Assembly (NCBI GenBank): GCA_025210455.1
Contig: JAOARQ010000035.1
Coordinates: 1 to 64,000, forward strand
Reading direction: 5' to 3'
DNA length: 64,000 nucleotides
Source of the DNA: Pelagimonas sp.
GTDB lineage: Bacteria; Pseudomonadota; Alphaproteobacteria; Rhodobacterales; Rhodobacteraceae
Shown here: positions 1 to 8,829 of the stretch, piece by piece
Numbering within the stretch: position 1 is the first letter of the stretch
Layout: each line of letters begins with the position of its first letter
Translations under genes and position numbers: made by a program
Notes under the pieces: model-generated
Database searches by the model: none
What the model was told of the DNA's origin: nothing
The model's input: only the letters and a program-made list of their open reading frames with translations

Positions 1-1176
1 ATGGCAAAGGAAAAGTTTGAACGCGGCAAGCCGCACTGCAACATTGGCACCATTGGCCACGTTGACCACGGCAAGACCACGCTGACCGCAGCAATCACCA
101 AATACTTTGGTGACTTCAAAGCGTACGATCAGATTGACGGCGCGCCTGAAGAAAAAGCCCGCGGCATCACCATCTCGACCGCACACGTTGAGTATGAGAC
201 CGAAGCCCGTCACTACGCGCACGTTGACTGCCCCGGCCACGCCGACTACGTGAAAAACATGATCACCGGTGCGGCGCAGATGGACGGCGCGATCCTGGTT
301 GTGAACGCAGCTGACGGCCCGATGCCGCAGACCCGCGAACACATCCTGCTGGGCCGCCAGGTTGGCATCCCGGCGATGGTTGTTTTCATGAACAAAGTTG
401 ACCAGGTAGACGACGAAGAGCTGCTGGAACTGGTTGAAATGGAAGTTCGTGAACTGCTGTCCGAATACGACTTCCCGGGCGACGATATTCCGATCGTTGC
501 AGGTTCGGCTCTGGCCGCGATGGAAGGCAACAACCCGGAAATCGGCGAAGAGAAAATCAAAGAGCTGATGGCCGCTGTTGATGACTACATCCCGCAGCCT
601 GAGCGCGCTGTTGACCAGCCGTTCCTGATGCCGATCGAAGACGTGTTCTCGATCTCGGGTCGTGGTACTGTTGTGACCGGCCGTGTTGAGCGTGGCGTGA
701 TCAACGTTGGCGACGAAATCGAAATCATCGGCATCCGCGACACATCGAAAACCACCTGTACCGGTGTTGAAATGTTCCGCAAGCTGCTGGATCGCGGTGA
801 AGCTGGCGACAACATCGGCGCCCTGCTGCGCGGCGTTGACCGTGACGGCGTTGAGCGTGGTCAGGTTCTGTGTAAGCCAGGTTCGGTCAACCCACACACC
901 AAATTCGAGTGTGAGGTTTACATCCTGACCAAGGAAGAAGGCGGCCGTCACACCCCGTTCTTCAAGAACTACCGTCCGCAGTTCTACTTCCGCACCACCG
1001 ACGTGACCGGCACCGTTGAGCTGCCTGAGGGCACCGAAATGGTGATGCCTGGCGACAACCTGAAGTTCAACGTTGAACTGATCGCCCCGATCGCCATGGA
1101 AGACGGCCTGCGCTTCGCGATCCGCGAAGGTGGCCGCACCGTTGGTTCGGGTGTTGTCTCGAAAATCATCGAGTAA
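1..1176 (+). CDS. tuf: Elongation factor Tu
   Basis: This is EF-Tu, the cytoplasmic GTPase that delivers aminoacyl-tRNA to the ribosome. The G-domain motifs are intact: GHVDHGKT at residues 19-26, DCPGH at 77-81 and NKVD at 132-135. Domains II and III follow to residue 391, the usual length in Alphaproteobacteria. The gene begins at the first base of the window, so its promoter and upstream neighbours are not visible. It is followed directly by a strong terminator, so in this copy it is the last gene of its transcript. Alphaproteobacteria often carry two tuf copies; which one this is cannot be told here. Identity is certain. Confidence 0.98.
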   Translation: MAKEKFERGKPHCNIGTIGHVDHGKTTLTAAITKYFGDFKAYDQIDGAPEEKARGITISTAHVEYETEARHYAHVDCPGHADYVKNMITGAAQMDGAILVVNAADGPMPQTREHILLGRQVGIPAMVVFMNKVDQVDDEELLELVEMEVRELLSEYDFPGDDIPIVAGSALAAMEGNNPEIGEEKIKELMAAVDDYIPQPERAVDQPFLMPIEDVFSISGRGTVVTGRVERGVINVGDEIEIIGIRDTSKTTCTGVEMFRKLLDRGEAGDNIGALLRGVDRDGVERGQVLCKPGSVNPHTKFECEVYILTKEEGGRHTPFFKNYRPQFYFRTTDVTGTVELPEGTEMVMPGDNLKFNVELIAPIAMEDGLRFAIREGGRTVGSGVVSKIIE

Positions 1177-1199
1177 TCCCTCACAGGATACTCAAAAGA

Positions 1200-1226
1200 A
1201 AGGGCGCCAACAGGCGCCCTTTTTTA
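1200..1226 (+). terminator. Rho-independent terminator of tuf
   Basis: An eight-base stem AGGGCGCC/GGCGCCCT with an AACA loop is followed by a run of T. It lies 25 bases after the tuf stop codon. Confidence 0.93.
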
Positions 1227-1388
1227 TGTGTTGAGTTTGCTTTCGTGGAGATAGGAGCAGGGCGGAGATGACTATGCTCATGCCTATGTAAGTGGCCTAT
1301 CCTTGAGAGAGTCTTGAACCGAGATCTACGAAAAGGCTCAGGGTTGGGTGTCGTCGAGCGGGCACCATTGGTGGTTTAGGCAATTTTC

Positions 1389-1424
1389 CAAAAGAAAAAG
1401 GGCGCCCGACATGTGGCGCCCTTT
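1389..1424 (-). terminator. Rho-independent terminator of the imelysin gene
   Basis: On the minus strand a perfect ten-base stem AAAGGGCGCC/GGCGCCCTTT (1397-1406 with 1415-1424) is followed by a T-rich tract. It lies just downstream of the imelysin stop codon. The core stem GGGCGCC is the same as in the tuf terminator about 190 bases away. Confidence 0.88.
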
Positions 1425-1445
1425 GGAGTGTTTTGAAGCAGTGGA

Positions 1446-2690
1446 TTACTCGAACACGGCGTTCGGGTTGTCCAGGCTGTCAGAGCCTTCCACTTCGATT
1501 TTGTCCAGACCAACAGCGGCGATGGCCTGTTCGATGGTGCCGGTCTGTTCAACCAGTTTGTCGACAGCGGCCTGAACCAGAGCGCCGCTTGGGGCGTCTG
1601 CGGCCAGCATCTGGTCGTAAGATGTGCCCGATTCCGCGGCGGTGCGGATGTCACCCAGTGCGATCATGGTTTCGTTCAGGTCACCCAGCAGAGCGTTGGC
1701 AACGCCAGCGTCTTTGGTCGACACCAGATCGTAGAGCGACGCGCCTTCAACAACAGAGCCATCTACGCGCACATAACGACCAGTATAGACATTGCGGATG
1801 CCCAGGCCGTCGAAGTAATGCGAGTTGTGGGTGTTGTCCGAGAAGCAGTCATGCTCTTCTTCGGGATCGTTCAGCAGCAGGCCCAGCTTCATGCGCTCGC
1901 CCGCTTGCTCACCGTAGGACAGGCTGCCCATGCCGGTGAATGCCATGATGATGCCTTTGTCAGCGTCGGTGGTCACGTCGGTGCGGCCCTGGCCACCTTC
2001 GGACCAGTTCGCCACCGCGTCTTCCAGATCGGAGATCAGCAGATCAGTTGCGGCGGTCAGATAGGCCACACGGCGATCACAGTTGCCGCCGGTGCAGTTT
2101 GCAGTGTCGAAGTCAGAGGCAGGGCGTGCGCCTGCGCCGTGCTCGGTGCCGTTCAGATCCTGGCCCCAGAGCAGGAATTCGATTGCGTGATAGCCGGTTG
2201 CAACGTTGGCTTCGATGCCTTCGATTTCATGCAGACTTTCCAGCAGCTCGGGGGTGATGCTGGCCGCGTCGATCATGGAACCGCCAATGCTCAGCTTGGG
2301 GTTGGCAATGACATTGGCAACCGCATAGGGGTTTTCATCTGAAGAGGCGTCGCCATCGACATAGTCGATCAGACCTTCGTCCAGCGGCCATGCGTTCACT
2401 TTGCCTTCCCAGTCGTCCACGGTGGGGTTGCCAAAGCGGAAGGCTTCGGTCTGCTGGTAAGGAACGCGCGAGGCCAGCCAGGCCGCTTTGGCGGCTTGCA
2501 AGGTCGCGTCGGACGGAGCTGCTTTCAGCGCGTCTACGGCTGTTTTCAGCTCTTTTGCCAGCATCAGGCTGTCTTCATAGCCAGCCTGAGCGATGTTGGC
2601 ATAGTTTTCAACGATGGCCGCTGGCTCTGCGGCGAACGCTGTGCTGCCCATCAGGAATGGCAATACCGCCAATGTTTTGCGTACGGTCAT
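1446..2690 (-). CDS. irpA: Imelysin-family (peptidase M75-like) iron-regulated protein
   Basis: A periplasmic or surface imelysin-family protein of the type linked to iron acquisition. Residues 1-20 form a signal peptide ending AFA. The family GxHxxE motif is present as GYHAIE at 166-171, followed by FLLWGQD, as in IrpA/IcmP-type proteins. I start it at the ATG at 2690, because GGAGGA lies just upstream; a start 12 bases earlier has no ribosome-binding site. The product is 414 residues. It is divergent from a di-heme oxidoreductase, a second imelysin and a DUF1513 gene, a grouping seen in iron-regulated loci of other bacteria. Proteolytic activity is doubtful for many family members; a role in iron binding or uptake is an inference. 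Confidence 0.9.
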   Translation of the reverse strand: MTVRKTLAVLPFLMGSTAFAAEPAAIVENYANIAQAGYEDSLMLAKELKTAVDALKAAPSDATLQAAKAAWLASRVPYQQTEAFRFGNPTVDDWEGKVNAWPLDEGLIDYVDGDASSDENPYAVANVIANPKLSIGGSMIDAASITPELLESLHEIEGIEANVATGYHAIEFLLWGQDLNGTEHGAGARPASDFDTANCTGGNCDRRVAYLTAATDLLISDLEDAVANWSEGGQGRTDVTTDADKGIIMAFTGMGSLSYGEQAGERMKLGLLLNDPEEEHDCFSDNTHNSHYFDGLGIRNVYTGRYVRVDGSVVEGASLYDLVSTKDAGVANALLGDLNETMIALGDIRTAAESGTSYDQMLAADAPSGALVQAAVDKLVEQTGTIEQAIAAVGLDKIEVEGSDSLDNPNAVFE

Positions 2691-2878
2691 GGAATCCTCC
2701 AAACATTATGAATTGTCCCTTTAATACATGATGAAAAAAGTCGGACAATGTTTTTCTGACTGTATTACTAGGGAAATTGACGCATGACATTGCTTTGGCG
2801 GATCGGCAGGTATAGCTGAATGATCACAAGAGGCTGACTGTAGCCGCTCACCTAGCTGCGATGCCAAGAGAGTGCACA
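2691..2878. promoter_or_regulatory. Divergent promoter region of the iron-type cluster
   Basis: This 188-base region separates the divergent imelysin and di-heme oxidoreductase genes and must hold both promoters. It is AT-rich near the imelysin start. I looked for a Fur, Irr or RirA-type palindrome and found none that I would defend. Confidence 0.5.
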
Positions 2879-4339
2879 ATGAGATCCAGAATTGTTCCCC
2901 CGATGTTGGTTTTCACCATATATTCCAGTGCTTTGTATGGGCAGACCCTGGAAGATCATCATCTGAAGTATCTCCCCCGCACAAATGCTGAACAGCAGCG
3001 GATTGATAAGGTTCTGACGCTGCCGGGTGATTTTCAAAAGGCGCAGCGCTTTGAGAAGAACAGCGGGGGGGCGGCCACTGTGCCGATGATTGACGGTGAG
3101 ATGGTCTTTAAGCTGCCTTCCGCCAACATCGGCGAAAAGGCGCTGGACTTCACCTTGGGTGAGGCGATGTTTGATAAGCTTTGGGTGTCGTCGCCGTCGT
3201 CGACCAAGGCTTCGGATGGGTTGGGGCCGCTGTATAATACGCGAGCCTGCCGGGCCTGTCACAAGGGCAGCGGGCGCGGGCATGCGCCCGAGGGGCCAGA
3301 GGATACGGCGCATTCCTTTGTGATGCGGTTGGGTCAGGCTGATGGGTCGCCGGATCCGATCTATGGCGGCCAATTGCAGGACTTCAGTGTTGCGGGGGTT
3401 CCGTCGGAAGGCCGCATTGAAACCCATTGGCATGAGGTTCAGGCGCATCTGTCGGATCAGGTGATAACCCTGCGCAGGCCCGAATTTCAGATCAAGGATC
3501 TGGCCTATGGGCCGCTTGCGCCGGACACACAGCTTAGCCCACGTGTGGCGCAGCAGATGATTGGTCTTGGTCTGCTGGAAAGTATTCCCACCGCGGATAT
3601 CCTTGCCTGGGCGGATCCTGAGGATACGGATGGAAATGGCATTTCCGGGCGGGCGAATGTTGTCGTCTCGCGTGAGTTTGATGCCCCGATGCTGGGGCGC
3701 TTTGGCCTGAAGGCGGAACAACCCACTGTGCGTGAACAGGTGGCGGCGGCTTTCTTGGGGGATATCGGTATTTCGACGCCACTGTTTCAGGCGGGGGCGG
3801 GGGATTGTACCGCCGCTCAGGCGGCGTGTTTGGCTGCGCCCCATGGGGATGGCGATGTGCGAACCTTTGAGGTGGATGACACCGGTCTGGATCTGACCAC
3901 GCTGTATTCGCGCAATCTGGCGGTGCCAGCCCGGCGCGATGTGGAGGCCCCAGATGTTCTGGCAGGCAAGGCGCTGTTTCATCAACTGGGGTGCCAGTCC
4001 TGCCATCGTCCGGCCTATGTGACCCATCGGATGCCGAATCGCCCGGCGCATAGTTTTCAACTGATCTGGCCCTATACTGATCTGCTGTTGCATGACATGG
4101 GGCCGGGGCTGGCGGATCCGGGGCAGGACAGCACCGAATGGCGCACGCCGCCGCTTTGGGGCGTTGGCTTGACCCGGCAGGTGTCTGGGCATACCCAGTT
4201 TCTGCATGATGGGCGCGCAAGGTCGCTGGAGGAAGCCGTCCTCTGGCACGGCGGCGAAGGTCAGGCGGCCCGTGATGGCTTTGCCGCCTTGCCCGCGCCA
4301 GATCGCGCCCTGTTGATCCAATTTCTGGAGAGCCTTTGA
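2879..4339 (+). CDS. Di-heme oxidoreductase, DUF1111 family
   Basis: A periplasmic c-type cytochrome of the DUF1111 (thiol oxidoreductase-like) family. Two heme-binding CxxCH motifs are visible: CRACH near residue 123 and CQSCH near 372. The N-terminus has basic residues followed by a hydrophobic stretch, as in a signal peptide. I chose the ATG at 2879 (486 residues) because it gives the better signal peptide and has AAGAGAG upstream; an ATG at 2861 is possible. The TGA overlaps the next ATG by one base, which suggests translational coupling. Neighbours are two imelysins and a DUF1513 protein. An electron-transfer role in iron handling is an inference; the substrate is unknown. Confidence 0.87.
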   Translation: MRSRIVPPMLVFTIYSSALYGQTLEDHHLKYLPRTNAEQQRIDKVLTLPGDFQKAQRFEKNSGGAATVPMIDGEMVFKLPSANIGEKALDFTLGEAMFDKLWVSSPSSTKASDGLGPLYNTRACRACHKGSGRGHAPEGPEDTAHSFVMRLGQADGSPDPIYGGQLQDFSVAGVPSEGRIETHWHEVQAHLSDQVITLRRPEFQIKDLAYGPLAPDTQLSPRVAQQMIGLGLLESIPTADILAWADPEDTDGNGISGRANVVVSREFDAPMLGRFGLKAEQPTVREQVAAAFLGDIGISTPLFQAGAGDCTAAQAACLAAPHGDGDVRTFEVDDTGLDLTTLYSRNLAVPARRDVEAPDVLAGKALFHQLGCQSCHRPAYVTHRMPNRPAHSFQLIWPYTDLLLHDMGPGLADPGQDSTEWRTPPLWGVGLTRQVSGHTQFLHDGRARSLEEAVLWHGGEGQAARDGFAALPAPDRALLIQFLESL

Positions 4340-5346
4340 TGCTGCGTATTCTTTCTTCTTGTCTTGTGCTGATATTCTCAACGCCGCTTTGGGCCCAGAG
4401 CTATAGCGACGCGGAGTACAGCGCCAAGACACGGGCCATTGTGGAAACCCATGTATTGCCGCGGTTTGAGCGGTTGGCGAAGCGGTCAGATCATCTGGCG
4501 AAAGTTTCTCAGACGGAGTGCGACACCGAAAGTCCGGTGCTGCGCGATGCGTTTCACGCGGCCTTTGATGGCTGGATTGGGGTAAGCCATCTGCGCTTTG
4601 GCCCGACGGAAACCGATGATCGTGCCTTTGGCATAGCCTTTTGGCCGGACACCAAGGGATTCACCCGCAAGGCACTGAGCCGGTTGATCAAAGCCGAACA
4701 TGCGGCGGTGTCCGACCCCGAGGCTTTCGCAAAAATGTCGGTGGCCGGGCGTGGGTTTTATGCGTTGGAATACCTGATCTATGATGACACCATGCGCCAG
4801 AACGGCACGCCAGAGTATCGCTGCGCGCTGGTTCAGGCGATTGCGCATGACATTGATACAAATGCCAATGCGATCTGGCAGGATTGGCAGCAGACCTATG
4901 CGGATCAGATCATTGGATCTGGCAAAGAAGGGGTTCAGGTACTGTTTGGGGCTTTGACCACCGGGTTGCAGTTTACCGCCGATACCCGCATTGGGCGCCC
5001 CATGGGCACCTTTGAACATCCGCGCCCGCGCCGGGCCGATGCGCGCCGTTCGGGCCGCAGCCTGCATCATGTGGATCTGGCTGCGCAGTCCATGCAGGAA
5101 ATGGCGCTGATTCTTGCGGACGGGCATTCGGAGCAAAGCACTTCGCTGAGGTTGACGTTTGATGCGATTTTTAACCAGATCGCGGATCTGGATGATCCGA
5201 CCTTTGCCAAGGTGACAGATATGCAGGGGCGGTTCCGCGTTGAGTCTTTGCAGACCAGTTTTCACCGTGCGCTTGAGATCGCCCGGGATGAGCTTTCCGT
5301 GGAACTGGGCGTGATGGAAGGCTTTAACGCGCTGGACGGGGATTAA
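4339..5346 (+). CDS. Imelysin-family protein, divergent
   Basis: A second imelysin-family protein (335 residues) with a signal peptide ending at WAQ. The position of the GxHxxE motif reads GFYALEYLIYDD, so the histidine is replaced by tyrosine while the glutamate is kept. This differs from the complete motif in the imelysin across the divergent promoter and suggests a different metal site or a non-enzymatic role. The ATG at 4339 overlaps the preceding stop codon; a TTG at 4336 is an alternative start. It is followed one base later by the DUF1513 gene, so the three genes form one operon. Confidence 0.85.
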   Translation: MLRILSSCLVLIFSTPLWAQSYSDAEYSAKTRAIVETHVLPRFERLAKRSDHLAKVSQTECDTESPVLRDAFHAAFDGWIGVSHLRFGPTETDDRAFGIAFWPDTKGFTRKALSRLIKAEHAAVSDPEAFAKMSVAGRGFYALEYLIYDDTMRQNGTPEYRCALVQAIAHDIDTNANAIWQDWQQTYADQIIGSGKEGVQVLFGALTTGLQFTADTRIGRPMGTFEHPRPRRADARRSGRSLHHVDLAAQSMQEMALILADGHSEQSTSLRLTFDAIFNQIADLDDPTFAKVTDMQGRFRVESLQTSFHRALEIARDELSVELGVMEGFNALDGD

Positions 5347-5347
5347 G

Positions 5348-6427
5348 ATGACGTCGCGCCGTGGATTTCTGGCGGGTCTTCTGGCCAGCGGAATGGTGCC
5401 GCAGCTCAGCTGGGCGGATGCGGGGCTGCCTGATTTTCTTGCTGCGGCGCGGTTCCCAGATGGCAGCTATAAGCTGGCCGGGGTGACGGGCGCGGGTGAG
5501 GTGGTGTTCACATTGCCGATCCCTGATCGGGGCCATGCGGCGGCGGCCCATCCATTTCGCCCCGAAGCAGTTGGCTTTGCCCGCCGGCCCGGCGATTTTG
5601 CGCTGGTCATCGACTGTGCGCAGGGCCGCGATGTGGCACGGCTGAGCGCCCCGGCTGGCAGGCATTTCTATGGTCATGGGGTGTTTTCCAAAGATGGCAG
5701 CAGGCTTTACACCACGGAAAACGACTATGATGCTGCCGAGGGGATGATTGGTGTCTGGGATGCGGCCAGTGGCTATGCCCGGCTGGGTGAGTTTCCTTCG
5801 GGCGGTGTTGGCCCGCATGATATCGTGCTGTTGCCAGATGGTGAAACCCTTGCGGTGGCGAATGGGGGTATTGAGACGCACCCGGCCTCTGGACGTAGCA
5901 AGCTGAACATCCCGGTGATGATGCCCAACCTGACCTATCTGTCACGTCACGGGGCGGTGCAGGAAGTGGTAGAACTGGCACCGGAGCTGCACAAAAATTC
6001 GATCCGCCATCTGGCGGTCGGGCAGGGGGGAACGGTGTGTTTTGCGATGCAATGGCAGGGTGCGATGGAAGAGACCCCCGCGCTGATTGCCCATCACAGG
6101 CTGGGGCAGGATCCGGTTCAGATTGCGGCGGATCCGGCGCAGCTGGCTTTGATGAAGAATTACGCGGGCAGTGTGGCGCTATCAGCGGATGCGCAGCAGG
6201 TGGCCTATTCATCGCCTCGTGGCGGACGCGTGCATCTGCATGATCTGGGGACTGGCGCGCTGATCGCGGCCCCCCAGCTGGAGGATGTCTGCGGCCTTGG
6301 GGCCTATGGCACCGGGTTTTTGTTCACCACCGGCAAAGGGGTGATTGGCCTGATCGAGGATGGGCAGGCCAGAGTTCTAACCCAGCATGACTGCCAGTGG
6401 GACAACCATCTGGTGAAGCTGGGCTAA
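5348..6427 (+). CDS. DUF1513 protein, Tat-exported
   Basis: A 359-residue protein of the DUF1513 family, probably a beta-propeller judging from repeated segments such as the GVGPHDIVLLPDG stretch. The N-terminus MTSRRGFLAGLLASG is a twin-arginine signal, so the protein is expected to fold in the cytoplasm before export. It is the last gene of the operon, one base after the divergent imelysin, and is convergent with a cytochrome c peroxidase gene nine bases away. DUF1513 genes often accompany imelysin and DUF1111 genes. The biochemical role is unknown. Confidence 0.85.
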   Translation: MTSRRGFLAGLLASGMVPQLSWADAGLPDFLAAARFPDGSYKLAGVTGAGEVVFTLPIPDRGHAAAAHPFRPEAVGFARRPGDFALVIDCAQGRDVARLSAPAGRHFYGHGVFSKDGSRLYTTENDYDAAEGMIGVWDAASGYARLGEFPSGGVGPHDIVLLPDGETLAVANGGIETHPASGRSKLNIPVMMPNLTYLSRHGAVQEVVELAPELHKNSIRHLAVGQGGTVCFAMQWQGAMEETPALIAHHRLGQDPVQIAADPAQLALMKNYAGSVALSADAQQVAYSSPRGGRVHLHDLGTGALIAAPQLEDVCGLGAYGTGFLFTTGKGVIGLIEDGQARVLTQHDCQWDNHLVKLG

Positions 6428-6436
6428 AAAATCGTT

Positions 6437-7585
6437 TTAGTCTTCTAACAGGTGCTCATAACGCGCATCTGTCAGGGTCTTGAGAAAGGCCACGATGGCA
6501 TCAACACGCTTGTCATCCAGCGCCGGGCCTTCGGTCAGCTCTGCCACAGAAAGGGTGCCGCGCACCTCTGGCAGTTTCCAGGGCTGGCCGGTTTCCGGGT
6601 TGATCTGGCGGCTTTCAGCGCGAGAATTATATTTGTCGTAGAACAGCACCACGGTGCGCAGATCGGTGAAAACACCGTTGTGCATATAGGGGCCAGTGAT
6701 CGCGACATTGCGCAGTGTCGGCACTTTGAATTTGCCCATCTCAGCCGGATCAGAGACCTGCGGATTGTTCAGCAGCCCCTTATCCACGGTGATCGGATCC
6801 GTGCCCAGATGGGCACGCAGAGCGTCATTCTTTGGCACACCGATATTGTGGAATTCATAGTTGGTGAAGGTTTCCTGCGGATCGACGGCACTGCGTTTCA
6901 ACTGGTGGCACAGGGCGCAATTGGTGAACTGCTGCGAGAAGAACAACACCCGGCCCAGTTCCTCTTGCGAGGTCATTTTGTAGGTTCCCGCAAGATAGCG
7001 ATCATATTTGCTGTCAAAGGGCGCAAAGGTTTCGGTTTCCTCAAAGGCGGCAATGGCCTGTGTCAGCGCGGCATAGGTGGCATCTGCATCGTCAAAGATA
7101 TCCTTGGCGAAAAGCGACTGGAAGGCGCTGACATAGGCCGGATCTTCTTGCAGGCGAGCGATGACAGTGGGTTTGTCCGGCATGCCCATTTCGATCGGGT
7201 TCAGCGGCGGGCCACCGGCCTGCCCGGCAAGATCCGCTTCGCGCCCGTCCCAGAACTGGCCGCCGGTCCAGCGGCCGGTTTTGTCGTTGAAATGAAACGG
7301 CGGTGAGAATTTGGCATAGGCGGCGGTTGGGGCCTGACGATCCCCAAAAGAGATCCCGTCATCTCCAAGAGAGGCGGCTTTGCCCACATCAGTTTCGCGT
7401 GGGTCGACAAAGCCGAAATCCGGTGAATGGCATGTGGCGCAGGACTGCGTGCGATTCATCGACAGGTTTGTGTCGTGGTACAGCGCCTCACCCAATGCGG
7501 CGAGCGAGTCATAGCCGCTGTCGGCAAAGGCGGTGCCGCTGGTCATCGTCAGCGCGGTGGCCAGGGAAAGAAGAGTAAGGCGCAT
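6437..7585 (-). CDS. Di-heme cytochrome c peroxidase / MauG family
   Basis: A periplasmic di-heme peroxidase-family protein, expected to reduce hydrogen peroxide with electrons from cytochrome c. Residues 1-21 form a signal peptide (AFA-D). The two heme motifs are CATCH at 49-53 and CALCH at 223-227, with the conserved VPTLRN and GPYMHNG segments following. The length of 382 residues is slightly above that of classic CcpA. GGGAG precedes the ATG. An FNR-type palindrome lies 57 bases upstream of the start, consistent with oxygen-dependent control known for such genes. MauG-like proteins share the fold, so the exact reaction is not certain. Confidence 0.88.
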   Translation of the reverse strand: MRLTLLSLATALTMTSGTAFADSGYDSLAALGEALYHDTNLSMNRTQSCATCHSPDFGFVDPRETDVGKAASLGDDGISFGDRQAPTAAYAKFSPPFHFNDKTGRWTGGQFWDGREADLAGQAGGPPLNPIEMGMPDKPTVIARLQEDPAYVSAFQSLFAKDIFDDADATYAALTQAIAAFEETETFAPFDSKYDRYLAGTYKMTSQEELGRVLFFSQQFTNCALCHQLKRSAVDPQETFTNYEFHNIGVPKNDALRAHLGTDPITVDKGLLNNPQVSDPAEMGKFKVPTLRNVAITGPYMHNGVFTDLRTVVLFYDKYNSRAESRQINPETGQPWKLPEVRGTLSVAELTEGPALDDKRVDAIVAFLKTLTDARYEHLLED

Positions 7586-7641
7586 GGTGAGACTCCCGTT
7601 CAGGCGATGCCACTTGGTAAACCCTTCCCTGCTCTTGTAAC

Positions 7642-7655
7642 TTGACCTTTGTCAA
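7642..7655. promoter_or_regulatory. FNR/CRP-type operator
   Basis: The perfect palindrome TTGACCTTTGTCAA fits the TTGAC-N4-GTCAA variant recognised by FnrL/Dnr/Nnr-type regulators. It sits 57-70 bases upstream of the peroxidase start codon, a plausible activator position. Which regulator binds is an inference. Confidence 0.6.
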
Positions 7656-7689
7656 GAGACGTAGTGTTTTTGTCAGATAAGCGCGGAAA

Positions 7690-7735
7690 GCCCGTCAGGG
7701 CTTGAGAAGTGGGCGCTCTTCGATCTCTGACGGGC
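7690..7735 (-). terminator. Possible terminator after the solute-binding protein gene
   Basis: A nine-base perfect inverted repeat GCCCGTCAG/CTGACGGGC (7690-7698 with 7727-7735) follows the stop codon at 7744 on the minus strand. The loop is long (28 bases) and the T-tract is poor, so this is weak. Confidence 0.35.
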
Positions 7736-7743
7736 CCTCTTCG

Positions 7744-8829
7744 CTAGTCTACCGTCTGAATGATCTGTTCCATGACTTTCGCCGCGGGCATTGGTACGAC
7801 GAGAGAGACGGTTTCGGGCAATGTGGTGACCGTGATCGCGGCTGGATCATTTTCGACGCCAATCAGCCCTGTGCGAAACCCATGCTGTGCCCAGGCGATA
7901 TTCTGCACCTCGGGATCAATCAGCGCTTCTTTCAGGCGGTCGCAGGTCGCGCTGAGCGAGATCAGCGGGTGCGAGGCAAAGATTGTAGGTTCAGGGTAGA
8001 TCACACGGATCTTTTCGCGGATCAGATCGGCATAGCTGGCATTGGCATTCAGGAACTCAACCATCTGGTTTTCATACCCAACGATAATAGGCCGCGCGCC
8101 CATGCCCTGTTTGAGAAAGTTCTCAAAGATATCGCCGGAAGAGCTTTCCATATGCCCCATGGCTTTGAAATAGGCGTCAACGCGGGGCAGGATCTGGGGC
8201 AGGTCTTCGGCGCTGGGGGGTGTGCCTTGGTTGAACGAGGTGGCCAAAAGCCCGGCCCAGATATTGCCCGAGTTGGATTTTGAAGGGTGGGTCGAATACA
8301 CCTTGAAGGGGCCATAGACATTCACCCCCAGATCATCCTGCCAGCGCGCGCCATCTGCGATCATCTTGCCGATGGCATCCACATCTGCGGTCAGAACACC
8401 CGCTTCGTTTTGCACGACCCCTTTTGAGGTCAGCGCTTCGGCCACCTGATCCCAGGCATAAAACACGATTGGCGAATTAAAGATGGTTTCAGAGCCTTTC
8501 ACCGGGCGACCGGCTTCACGGGCGAGTTCAACGGCCACCATGTTTGAAGGCCAGAGGCAATGTTTGTCTGCGGTCTCCAGCGAAGTGACCATTTCGATGG
8601 ATCCGGCCTTGGTTGCATCCAGCGTCACCTTGTAGCGGCGGTCGATGATGTCCTTTACGCGTTCGTTTTGCAGCAGCGCGGATTTCTCTCCGCCGTAATA
8701 GATCGACACATCAACACGTTCGCGGGTTTCGACCTGTCTGGTCAGCCCGCCCAGATCCAGCTGGGTGGCCACCACAGCCACTGCGGCCACCACCCCAAGA
8801 ATACCTAGGCCAATGAGGGAACGGTTCAT
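7744..8829 (-). CDS. Membrane-anchored solute-binding-like protein
   Basis: A 361-residue protein with one N-terminal hydrophobic segment (about 5-22) and a periplasmic-binding-protein-like body. Segments such as WPSNMVAVEL, FNSPIVFYAW and SKSNSGN match corresponding segments WPANSLWIEL, LRSPVVLGLR and TQSNSGA in the solute-binding half of the VWA protein at 9428-11050, so the two are paralogous. It starts inside the stop codon of the XpaC-like gene (ATGA overlap) and is the last gene of that operon. No ABC permease or ATPase is nearby, so transport is not supported; sensing or assembly is more likely. Function unknown. Confidence 0.8.
   Translation of the reverse strand: MNRSLIGLGILGVVAAVAVVATQLDLGGLTRQVETRERVDVSIYYGGEKSALLQNERVKDIIDRRYKVTLDATKAGSIEMVTSLETADKHCLWPSNMVAVELAREAGRPVKGSETIFNSPIVFYAWDQVAEALTSKGVVQNEAGVLTADVDAIGKMIADGARWQDDLGVNVYGPFKVYSTHPSKSNSGNIWAGLLATSFNQGTPPSAEDLPQILPRVDAYFKAMGHMESSSGDIFENFLKQGMGARPIIVGYENQMVEFLNANASYADLIREKIRVIYPEPTIFASHPLISLSATCDRLKEALIDPEVQNIAWAQHGFRTGLIGVENDPAAITVTTLPETVSLVVPMPAAKVMEQIIQTVD

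Noticed and set aside
1227..1396. A tRNA gene after tuf, as often found near tuf-secE
   Set aside because: No cloverleaf or T-arm signature is present; tuf is followed by a terminator and then a gap before the imelysin gene.
1201..1424. The two GGGCGCC hairpins after tuf and the imelysin gene considered as copies of a mobile repeat
   Set aside because: Only the stem core is shared; loops and flanks differ, and both make good terminators in their own place.
2691..2878. An iron-responsive operator (Fur, Irr or RirA/IscR type) in the divergent promoter
   Set aside because: Iron control is expected from the gene content, but I could not identify a convincing palindrome by eye.
2852..4432. A 526-codon open frame antisense to the di-heme oxidoreductase
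   Set aside because: Composition (Arg, Pro, Gln rich) and the intact heme motifs on the plus strand show that it is a shadow frame.
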